A stretch of DNA of 6,331 bases, taken from the NCBI GenBank assembly GCA_003526765.1, contig DPXZ01000098.1, forward strand, positions 2,185 through 8,515. Direction: 5' to 3'. The notes under the pieces are model-generated. The model saw only the letters and a list, made by a program, of their open reading frames with translations, did no database searches and was not told the origin of the DNA. Shown here in pieces: positions 1 through 6,331 of this stretch. The DNA is from Fervidobacterium sp. (lineage in GTDB: Bacteria; Thermotogota; Thermotogae; Thermotogales; Fervidobacteriaceae). Positions within the stretch are counted from its first letter, which is position 1. Each line of letters starts with the position of its first letter. The translations under genes were made by a program, and so were the position numbers.

Positions 1-56
1 AAATCACATTCGATTTTGTTCTTAAAGAGGTGGAAGATTCTTCAGCCGAACAATAA
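1..56 (+). CDS. Possible C-terminal tail of a convergent gene, cut by the left edge
   Basis: Plus-strand frame 3 is open from the window edge to a TAA at 54-56 and encodes ITFDFVLKEVEDSSAEQ. The composition is protein-like: alternating hydrophobic and charged residues, then a polar acidic tail. The other two plus frames look less like coding sequence. If real, it would end 43 bp from the addB stop, tail to tail. With only 17 residues visible the product cannot be recognised, and an open stretch this short can occur by chance. Confidence 0.35.
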   Translation, partial: ITFDFVLKEVEDSSAEQ

Positions 57-109
57 GATATAAGATATGTGCATAGATATGTATTTAGGATGTATTCGGC
101 TATCTTTTT
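44..109 (+). terminator. Weak candidate terminator for the convergent plus-strand gene
   Basis: AGCCGAA (44-50) and TTCGGCT (95-101) form a perfect 7-bp inverted repeat. On the plus strand the right arm is followed by ATC and then five T (105-109). The loop is 44 nt, far longer than in a typical intrinsic terminator, and the right arm overlaps the addB stop codon. On the minus strand no T run follows the repeat, so it does not look like a terminator for addAB. No other terminator for addAB is visible in the first 99 bases, so its transcript may end beyond the window or by another mechanism. Confidence 0.25.
54..67. repeat. Two tandem copies of TAAGATA
   Basis: TAAGATA occurs at 54-60 and again, exactly, at 61-67. 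The related hexamer AGATAT recurs at 75-80. The repeat starts at the stop codon of the possible convergent gene and lies in the AT-rich gap before the addB stop. It may be simple slippage; no function is evident. Confidence 0.5.
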
Positions 110-3100
110 CTACGCTTACTTTGAGAATCTGTCAGCTTTAATCCATACATTTCAGCTGCGGTGCAGAGTGGTTCGTATGGGCAGTATTGCTTGTACACTC
201 TGCACTTTCTTGGTTCTTTTGAACTCTCCGGAATCGACAAATCCACATTTCCGAGACGTGGTGTTATCTCGTTTATGAATGATGCGGTTTCTTCCCTTAG
301 ATAAACGGGGATGAATCTTCCTTCCTTTGAAATTCTCTTAAGAAGCCACTCGAGCCACTTTTCAAACTCTTTCTGAGAGACGCTGATGTATCCTTTTTTC
401 TGATTAGTTTTCGACTTCGACTTGTATGGAATGAAATACTCCGCTTCTTCTGAGTACTGGCGCTTGACGTAAAAATACTGATAGGAATTCGATGATGAAC
501 TAGTTCCCAACAATATCAAGAAGACATCGGTTTTTTCTCCTTTTAAATTTTTCAGGTAAAGTGGTTCACCGATATCTGATTTAGCATCCACAGAGTGGTG
601 CATGATTACATAATCGTACAACATGAGCTGTTCTATCTGAGAACTTTTATCAAGGTTTGCTGTATGTTTATAATCGATTATCGCATATGCTTTATCTTCC
701 TTTTTTTCATACCCTGCACTTTCTGTTTCACCATCGCTCAGTGCGTAATTATCGCTAAGTTCATCTATTCTATCAACTCTCGCGGTGAGCGAATAATCTT
801 TGAACGTCGTTTTGAAGTCCATTTCTGTGCACATTGTTGCTTCTGAATGCAACGATGGGTTCTTGTCACTACTTTTCTCTTCTTTGCTTTCCTTCCCTTG
901 TGATATTGTCATACTCTTTTGGCCGAGTTTTATCAACTGCTTGGAAACGATGAAGTTCAAAAGGAGCGGGCTTATTTCTTCGAAACGTTTCTTAACATAT
1001 ATCTCCCTCGGAATTTTGTATTTGTATATCCCATCGTTGAAGAAGGTTTTATATTCTTCCCTCAACATGCTCATGATTTCATCATCATTCAGTTCGAACG
1101 GGATGGGTTTATCGAAGAAGTTTTTGAGTACCCTGTGGACAATTAAACCTCTGCTTATATTGTATCTTGCAACGCTGTCTAAAGGCTTTCTTATTCCGAC
1201 GTAGTCGGCGAAGTAGAAATATAGCGGACACTTTAGGTAATCTGATATCTTGCTATGGCTGAATTCAGTAATACCAGTCTGACCTACTACGTAATCTGCT
1301 TCGTTCAATTTTACTCTTTTGCGTTCTTCAGATGCCAATTTGTATATCTCGTAGTCTATCGGCTTGAATATGTCACTTGGTGATGTTTTATATTCAAAGA
1401 GCTCTCCCCTGACGAACTCGGTCAAGTACTTTGAAGGCACGAGCACATCACCAATGGTAGATGCCTTTGGAACGATTAATTCGGCACGATCAGAAAAGAT
1501 CATCGAAAGTACAACTGCCCTGCGTTCGGTCTCTTCGAGCAGGTCGTATATTCGTGATTTCTCATTACTTGTTCTGTACAGAAGTGGATTGATTTTACCG
1601 ATCGATGGGTAGTAATCGTCGGTGAATTCAACGAAGAATTTGTATTTTTTGCTCACAAATCTTGCCGTCGATACGTCCATTATATCGACCACGTTTGCAG
1701 ATCTGAACGTCTCCCTGTAACCGTTGGAATTGAGCAAGACGATGAACATCTTGAACAACTTGTCCCAGCTTTTTATCTCTTTGCCGTTCGCTTGAGCCAT
1801 TTTTTGAACGTACAATTGTAAATCGTTGAGTACTTGGACGAACTTCGTAAATGCGTTGATTTCTTTACCTATGCTCTTTGCAACGACGGCATTTTTCTTT
1901 GCTTGGCTCTCTCTTTTTTGGCTTCCTTGACTCGACTGGTTGCCAAACTCGAATATGCCTTTGAAATTTTGTACCGTTTTTTTCACAAATCTTCTATACC
2001 AACCGAAGAAGTTGGTACCGTTTGCTTGGCTTTCGATGATGTCGTCTAAAATGGAAAAGAGCTGTGTCATGATTGCTTTAAAACTCTTCAGCTTTTCCAG
2101 TTGTTCTATGCTAGATAGATACACATCGTCTTCTATCAATTCTTCTGCTTTTTTCCGTTCCAAATCGTCTATATCTTTCTCCAATTGCTCGAAGAACAAT
2201 CGTGACCTCGCTGATTTATCGCGCATCTCAGCTTGACTGATTCTGATGGAAAAATAGCCATAACGTCTGAAGAAATCTTCCACTTCGTCCATCGTCAATG
2301 CACGGGACGGAACGAGCGGTGATTCTATAATTGCCAATAAATCTTCACTGCTAAAGTCATTCTCTACTGCCTGCATCGGTTGGAGGAGTATTTTCACGAT
2401 TTGGCTTTCGACCAATTGTTCTCTCCCACTGGATCTATAGGGAATGAGAGCATCGTCGAATTCTTCCATCACCATAGAGGCTATTGCAGAGTTCGGTGCG
2501 ATTACAGCTATGTTATCAGGAGATTCACCCGAAAGTATGAGCTGCTTCACAGCTTTTATCAAGTATGAGTACTGTGCATGCTGATTTTGTACATCAACTT
2601 TACAGATGTTCCTATCGCTCAACACTTCATCGAACTTGACCTCACGTTTTTGGCAAAGTGAGTAATCTAATGTGAAACCATTGTCCATAAGGAATTGATA
2701 CACATCGTCGAGTTGGTTAAAAGCAAGGTCATCGACTTTCTGCCAGACGAAGAATATCGCATTTTCTGATTTGTTGATCAGTGATTTAAATGACTTTTGC
2801 ATCAATGGTGGAAGGTCGAAAAAACCGCTGAAGACAACGTACTTTCGAGATTGTTCAACGTTGGCAGCGTTCTCAACGTACCATCTGTAAACGCTCATGG
2901 GATCGTAAACGTTCTTTGAACGCAATTGACCAGCCACGTTGTTCATCTCATTGAGTACTTCTCGGATGATTTCTGTGAAAGGATCTGGTGATTCATTATC
3001 TCCCGATAATATGCTTTGGATGAGTGCGTATTGACCGGAAAGTGTTAGTTTACTTGTATCACCGTATAATTCAAGTTCCCACATTTTTTCGAATATATCG

Positions 3101-3495
3101 ACGATGTAGCTTATTATCGTGTTCGATTTAGAAAGAGTGCGTAGTACCATGAATTTTACGTCAGCGTCAGTGGTGGAGCGTCTTCGAGATTCGTACATTT
3201 GATCCACGATGTAGGTGATGTAGATGGTGTAGAATTCACGGTCGAGTACCTCCGCATCGTAGTTGTGGAATTTAAGCATCTCGGTGATGTATTGGTTAAC
3301 CACTCTGAACGCATCTCTGTTGAGCGTTTTGCCAATGTTTCTTGCAACTATGTCTGCAATTTGACGTGTGTAGAAACCAGTTGGTCCGATGAAGAGAAAA
3401 TCGAGCGGGCTTTCAAGATAGTATCGTTCGATTGCCTTTGCCACTGTTCCAAAATGGGATGTGTCGAGTGGAATGATGAATGCTCTTTTACTCAT
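100..3495 (-). CDS. addB: AddB-type helicase-nuclease subunit with inactive helicase fold and likely Fe-S nuclease
   Basis: This is the partner of AddA, complete at 1131 residues and close to the 1166 of B. subtilis AddB. The ATG start at 3495 is supported by a good ribosome binding site and by the ATGA junction with addA. The N-terminal region has only a degenerate nucleotide-binding loop, GPTGFYTR (37-44), without the Lys-Ser/Thr of Walker A, and no DExQ-type motif II. AddB-like blocks follow at about 219-240 (VVFSGFFDLPP), 299-335, 603-631 and 648-678. The C-terminal nuclease begins with SHSKISDYLKCP (746-757) and has H787 (GLIVH), D908 (ARVDRID), D941 and K943 (IIDYKH), and Q956-x3-Y960. 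Cysteines C756, C1098, C1105 and C1111 match the one-plus-three layout of the AddB iron-sulfur cluster, but the first gap of the triplet is x6 rather than the usual x2. Charged inserts lie at 861-886 and 911-936, and a Gln/Ser-rich stretch at 519-534. In known AddAB this subunit cuts the second strand and recognises Chi; the Chi sequence cannot be predicted here. The stop is TAG and the tail is very basic (SKRRKR). Family assignment is firm, exact biochemical behaviour is inferred. Confidence 0.9.
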   Translation of the reverse strand: MSKRAFIIPLDTSHFGTVAKAIERYYLESPLDFLFIGPTGFYTRQIADIVARNIGKTLNRDAFRVVNQYITEMLKFHNYDAEVLDREFYTIYITYIVDQMYESRRRSTTDADVKFMVLRTLSKSNTIISYIVDIFEKMWELELYGDTSKLTLSGQYALIQSILSGDNESPDPFTEIIREVLNEMNNVAGQLRSKNVYDPMSVYRWYVENAANVEQSRKYVVFSGFFDLPPLMQKSFKSLINKSENAIFFVWQKVDDLAFNQLDDVYQFLMDNGFTLDYSLCQKREVKFDEVLSDRNICKVDVQNQHAQYSYLIKAVKQLILSGESPDNIAVIAPNSAIASMVMEEFDDALIPYRSSGREQLVESQIVKILLQPMQAVENDFSSEDLLAIIESPLVPSRALTMDEVEDFFRRYGYFSIRISQAEMRDKSARSRLFFEQLEKDIDDLERKKAEELIEDDVYLSSIEQLEKLKSFKAIMTQLFSILDDIIESQANGTNFFGWYRRFVKKTVQNFKGIFEFGNQSSQGSQKRESQAKKNAVVAKSIGKEINAFTKFVQVLNDLQLYVQKMAQANGKEIKSWDKLFKMFIVLLNSNGYRETFRSANVVDIMDVSTARFVSKKYKFFVEFTDDYYPSIGKINPLLYRTSNEKSRIYDLLEETERRAVVLSMIFSDRAELIVPKASTIGDVLVPSKYLTEFVRGELFEYKTSPSDIFKPIDYEIYKLASEERKRVKLNEADYVVGQTGITEFSHSKISDYLKCPLYFYFADYVGIRKPLDSVARYNISRGLIVHRVLKNFFDKPIPFELNDDEIMSMLREEYKTFFNDGIYKYKIPREIYVKKRFEEISPLLLNFIVSKQLIKLGQKSMTISQGKESKEEKSSDKNPSLHSEATMCTEMDFKTTFKDYSLTARVDRIDELSDNYALSDGETESAGYEKKEDKAYAIIDYKHTANLDKSSQIEQLMLYDYVIMHHSVDAKSDIGEPLYLKNLKGEKTDVFLILLGTSSSSNSYQYFYVKRQYSEEAEYFIPYKSKSKTNQKKGYISVSQKEFEKWLEWLLKRISKEGRFIPVYLREETASFINEITPRLGNVDLSIPESSKEPRKCRVYKQYCPYEPLCTAAEMYGLKLTDSQSKRRKR
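161..205. repeat. Perfect 10-bp inverted repeat inside the 3' end of addB
   Basis: GTGCAGAGTG (161-170) is exactly complementary to CACTCTGCAC (196-205), with a 25-nt spacer. A small nested hairpin, GCA-GTAT-TGC, lies in the spacer at 181-190. The arms cover the codons of C1111 and C1098 of AddB, the outer cysteines of the iron-sulfur triplet. In the addB transcript it could fold into a hairpin, but no U run follows, so it is not an intrinsic terminator. It may be a coincidence of two similar Cys codon contexts. Confidence 0.5.
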
Positions 3496-6331
3496 ACGAA
3501 GACCACCTCTAAGAACCTATCGATCCTTCTTTTGACATCGTTTATGAAATCATCGTTTGGCCTTTCGATTTCTATGACTTTCCCATTCTTCGAGCTTATC
3601 AAATATCCGCCGCCTATCTCACCGAAATCGGCAAGCAGATGCATGTAGAACTGCACTTGGAATCTATATTTATCGAGTTCTTGCTGTCTATTCAGTTCTG
3701 AATGTTTGAAGTCTACGACGTATATTTTCCCATCTTTGAAGAATACCTTGTCGGGGACACCGAAGAGCACATAACTTTTTCCGTTTTCCTCCATGTCCTT
3801 TGCGATACGCCACTCGGAAAGTACCTTCTGACTGCCTTCGAAAAGTCTTTTCAAAATCTCTGCGTTAAGTATTCCTCTCGGTAAGTCTCCTCGTTCTACA
3901 AGATAGATGAGCTGATTGTACTCAGTAACGCTCGAAATCTTTCTGTGTACTATCTTTCCTTCGAGTAGTTCTGGAGATGTCTCGAGCATATTAGAAAATA
4001 CGTTTGGTATTTCTACTTCCTCGCTTTGAGGACTCTGAGCATTTTCTCGCGTAAACATCTCGCTCTCAAAATCGTTGAAATTCTCATCGAAGGCTTCAAA
4101 GTCGCTCTTTTCATCAACAATGTTGTATAGCAAGGTTGGGGAGATATATCTTTTGTATGCCATGTTGGTGAGGTCGGAAATCTGCTTTTCTATGCTCTTT
4201 TCTGTCTCTTCATCTATCGTTTGTACAGTCTTTTCTGTCTTGACCTCGTTTTCTTCAATTACTTCGTTGAAGAAATCCTCTATCTGACTTGGTGACAGAT
4301 CAATACGTGAAAATTTTTCGGAAGAAAGCTCCGAAGGATTTATGAATTTCTTTGATGAATTCTTATCTTTGCCCGGTACTGTGACGATAAAGAGCATCTC
4401 TCTTGCACGCGTGATTGCAACATACAGCTTTCTGAGCAACTCCGTTTCATCGTATACAATCTCTGCTTCCAATTCTTTCATCAATTCTTTGAAATCCTCA
4501 TCGGATACATCAAATTCATTCTCTAAATTATCCTTCAACTTGTCCAAGAACTTCTTTATATATATGTATCTTCCAGTACCATTTTCGGCGAGTGGGAAGA
4601 AGACTTTTTCTTCATCTTTCTCAGAAAAGTCGTTGTTCACCAAGAAAACGATGTTGAATTCAAGTCCTTTCGAGCCGTGTACCGTCATCATTCTTACGAC
4701 GTTGTCTTCTTCAGAAATCTCAGAAGCTTCGGTCTCTTGCAGTTCATCTATCTTCTGAAGCATACGCGTTAATTCCAAGAATGTGTTCGCTTGATGATTG
4801 AACTCCGCTGCTTGGTCCAAGAGTTTTTTTACGTTCTTGAGCTTTTGATCAGAATTATCGAAGAGTGCAATCTTTCTCACATAATCGCTCTCTTTAACGA
4901 AATCTTTCAGCACCTCGGCAGGTCTAAGAAAATACTTCAATTCGTCGTATTTTTGGAGCAAGAGGATCATATCCGCCACGTGCTTTGGAAGTTCACCATT
5001 CTTTGCGAGTTCCTTGGCAGATTGAAAGAGTGATGGTCTTTTGCTAGTTTCCTTTTTCATGGCCTCTTGTATGACATTTCTGTTCTGTATTATTTTGTGG
5101 AATATCTTGAACTTTTGAAAATCGCTTGAATCTGAATCTACATCCTCCAAGAACGGTGTAAAGAAGAAATTGGCGAAGTTGTAATCACTATTTGGATTTT
5201 GTATGGCAGTCATGGCAGACATGACACTTCTTATCTCCGGACGTTTGTAAAACCCTCTGCCGTTGACTACGTAGAGTGGAATACCGAATTTCGAGAAAAC
5301 TTCCCTGTAATACTCTTCAACACCTTGCAGTTTGTAGGTTAAGATCGTGAAATCTTTGTACTCTATCTTTCTGCGCCTCGCTCTAAGTGTCCCGTTTTCT
5401 TTTTCATAGAACGTCATTTCTTTCCCAACGAGTGATTTGATTGTTTTTGCAACGAGGATTGCTTCTTGCTCGTAGCCGTCCAATCCTCTATCGTTGCTTT
5501 TTTCGATACTTTCAGTGTTTTCTTCGCTTCCACTGTTCGATTCGTTCTCTTTTTTCCCATTTCCATTTTCTTTTGTTGTTGCTATGTCTACATTCAGATA
5601 CACGACACGTTCAGTCGGTTTTCTGGAAATTTCTTCTGAGAATTCCAAATTAGGTATCGATTCGCCGTTGCTCCCTTGATTGCTGGCGTCTGACCTATCC
5701 TCTGCCAAGAACCACATCTTCTTGTACAACTCCGGAAATCTCAGCTTGAAGACTTCGTATCTGTAGACTGCGGTATTCTCTTCTTGCGCTTTTTGTGAGT
5801 TTTTATTGCCCTTAGTACTCCTGCCCGTACCGCTTCTGTTTCCGGAATTTTGCTTCTTTGCCGATTCGTAGATTACGTTGTTGAAGATCGACTTTTCGGA
5901 AATTTCGTTGAAGTACTCCACGAGCTTTTGATGGGACCTATAGTTCGTCTGGAGCGAGAGTACCTTGTATTTGTCTGGTGCTTGCCTCGCATTCTGCTCG
6001 AACTCTTCCATCGTACTGAGGAAGACGGAAACATCCGCACCGCGGAATCTGTATATGGATTGCTTTCTATCGCCAACGTAGAATAGAAAGTTGTTATCAC
6101 TGTGTATTAGATTGAAGATTTTCTTTTGAAGGTCGTTCGTATCCTGAAATTCATCGACGATGATGTATCTGAATTGTCCTTGATATTGCGCTCTTATTTC
6201 TGGTTGCTGGAGGACTGAAAATGTCTTCTCGAGCACACCTTTGAAATCGTATTCGAAGTTGTCGATCGTTTCGGACTCATACAGCTCAGATGCGATGAGT
6301 GCGATGAGACGAAGCACCTTGAGTGATTTTC
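3492..6331 (-). CDS. addA: AddA-type helicase-nuclease subunit, 5' end cut off by the window edge
   Basis: This is the motor subunit of AddAB: a superfamily 1 (UvrD/RecB-like) DNA helicase with a C-terminal nuclease that processes broken DNA ends. The frame stays open to the window edge. The GTG at 6317 is an internal Val codon with sense codons (K-S-L-K) before it, so the true start, the Q motif and Walker A lie outside. Numbering from that Val as 1: motif II IIVDEFQDTN 52-61, motif III VGDRKQSIYRFRGAD 81-95, motif IV NYRS 125-128, motif V TVHGSKGLE 545-553, motif VI LYVAITRARE 631-640. An acidic linker (about 646-780) leads to a PD-(D/E)XK domain with H791, D856 (GVPDKV), D869 and K871 (VVDFKH), and Q887-x3-Y891. 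The distance from D869 to the C-terminus resembles that of D1172 in Bacillus subtilis AddA. Low-complexity inserts lie at about 155-182, 207-220 and 246-275. The TGA stop overlaps the start of addB. RexA is the same family under another name. A plain UvrD or PcrA is excluded by the nuclease domain and the adjacent AddB. Confidence 0.9.
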   Translation of the reverse strand, partial: KSLKVLRLIALIASELYESETIDNFEYDFKGVLEKTFSVLQQPEIRAQYQGQFRYIIVDEFQDTNDLQKKIFNLIHSDNNFLFYVGDRKQSIYRFRGADVSVFLSTMEEFEQNARQAPDKYKVLSLQTNYRSHQKLVEYFNEISEKSIFNNVIYESAKKQNSGNRSGTGRSTKGNKNSQKAQEENTAVYRYEVFKLRFPELYKKMWFLAEDRSDASNQGSNGESIPNLEFSEEISRKPTERVVYLNVDIATTKENGNGKKENESNSGSEENTESIEKSNDRGLDGYEQEAILVAKTIKSLVGKEMTFYEKENGTLRARRRKIEYKDFTILTYKLQGVEEYYREVFSKFGIPLYVVNGRGFYKRPEIRSVMSAMTAIQNPNSDYNFANFFFTPFLEDVDSDSSDFQKFKIFHKIIQNRNVIQEAMKKETSKRPSLFQSAKELAKNGELPKHVADMILLLQKYDELKYFLRPAEVLKDFVKESDYVRKIALFDNSDQKLKNVKKLLDQAAEFNHQANTFLELTRMLQKIDELQETEASEISEEDNVVRMMTVHGSKGLEFNIVFLVNNDFSEKDEEKVFFPLAENGTGRYIYIKKFLDKLKDNLENEFDVSDEDFKELMKELEAEIVYDETELLRKLYVAITRAREMLFIVTVPGKDKNSSKKFINPSELSSEKFSRIDLSPSQIEDFFNEVIEENEVKTEKTVQTIDEETEKSIEKQISDLTNMAYKRYISPTLLYNIVDEKSDFEAFDENFNDFESEMFTRENAQSPQSEEVEIPNVFSNMLETSPELLEGKIVHRKISSVTEYNQLIYLVERGDLPRGILNAEILKRLFEGSQKVLSEWRIAKDMEENGKSYVLFGVPDKVFFKDGKIYVVDFKHSELNRQQELDKYRFQVQFYMHLLADFGEIGGGYLISSKNGKVIEIERPNDDFINDVKRRIDRFLEVVFV
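3503..3510 (-). promoter_or_regulatory. Ribosome binding site of addB inside the end of addA
   Basis: The minus strand reads AGAGGTGG here, and its GAGGTG core ends 8 nt before the ATG of addB at 3495. It lies in the last codons of addA (the Leu-Glu-Val-Val region). The addA TGA (3494-3492) shares bases with the addB ATG (3495-3493) in an ATGA overlap. This fixes the addB start and points to translational coupling, giving matched amounts of the two subunits. No promoter is visible between the genes and none would be expected. Confidence 0.8.

Noticed and set aside
24..33. AAAGAGGTGG resembling a ribosome binding site on the plus strand
   Set aside because: No start codon follows at a suitable distance, and the bases read well as Lys-Glu-Val codons in the possible convergent gene tail.
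800..1204. 134-codon plus-strand open frame opposite the AddB nuclease domain
   Set aside because: It is antisense to conserved nuclease motifs and its Ser/Leu/Phe-rich composition follows from the opposite strand.
3199..3648. 149-codon plus-strand open frame across the addA/addB junction
   Set aside because: It lies wholly antisense to two well-conserved genes, resembles no family I know, and has no convincing ribosome binding site. It is best read as a shadow of the minus-strand coding.
4342..4758. 138-codon plus-strand open frame opposite AddA motifs V and VI
   Set aside because: The product is a Ser-rich, repetitive antisense translation of Glu/Lys-rich codons, typical of a shadow frame.
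6315..6317. GTG as the start codon of addA
   Set aside because: The frame stays open through to the window edge, and helicase motifs that must precede DEFQDTN are missing, so this is an internal Val codon.
100..6331. A new anti-phage defence system made of a helicase and a nuclease
   Set aside because: Motif order, sizes, paired nuclease domains and the cysteine layout all match AddAB. No extra defence gene, CRISPR array or mobile element is visible in the window.

Overview
The window holds the two subunits of an AddAB-type (RexAB-type) helicase-nuclease, both on the minus strand. They sit in the order addA then addB and are joined by a 4-bp ATGA overlap. AddAB processes double-strand DNA ends for recombinational repair and degrades linear foreign DNA. 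Base composition looks AT-rich to moderate. The proteins are rich in Lys, Glu, Ile and Phe, and the coding strand is purine-rich. This suits a thermophilic, Firmicute-like or Thermotogota-type bacterium; a Fervidobacterium-like genome is my best guess from protein style, at low to moderate confidence.

Layout from right to left, which is the direction of transcription. Positions 6331 to 3492 carry the C-terminal three quarters of AddA: helicase motifs II to VI, then a RecB-type PD-(D/E)XK nuclease domain. Its N-terminus, with the Walker A and Q motifs, lies beyond the right edge. Positions 3495 to 100 carry a complete AddB: a degenerate helicase-like body followed by a second PD-(D/E)XK nuclease with four cysteines placed to hold an iron-sulfur cluster. 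Positions 1 to 99 hold no complete gene. They show a likely C-terminal tail of a convergent plus-strand gene (stop at 54-56), a short tandem repeat, and a weak inverted repeat followed by a T run.

The two proteins should act as one heterodimer. AddA is the ATP-driven motor and cuts one strand. AddB lost ATPase function but keeps a nuclease for the other strand, and in characterised relatives it also recognises Chi. All nuclease active-site residues I looked for are present in both subunits, so the complex looks functional. I see no evidence of a wholly new system. The points worth a second look are the altered cysteine spacing in AddB, the gene order, the low-complexity inserts in both proteins, and the convergent 3' junction.
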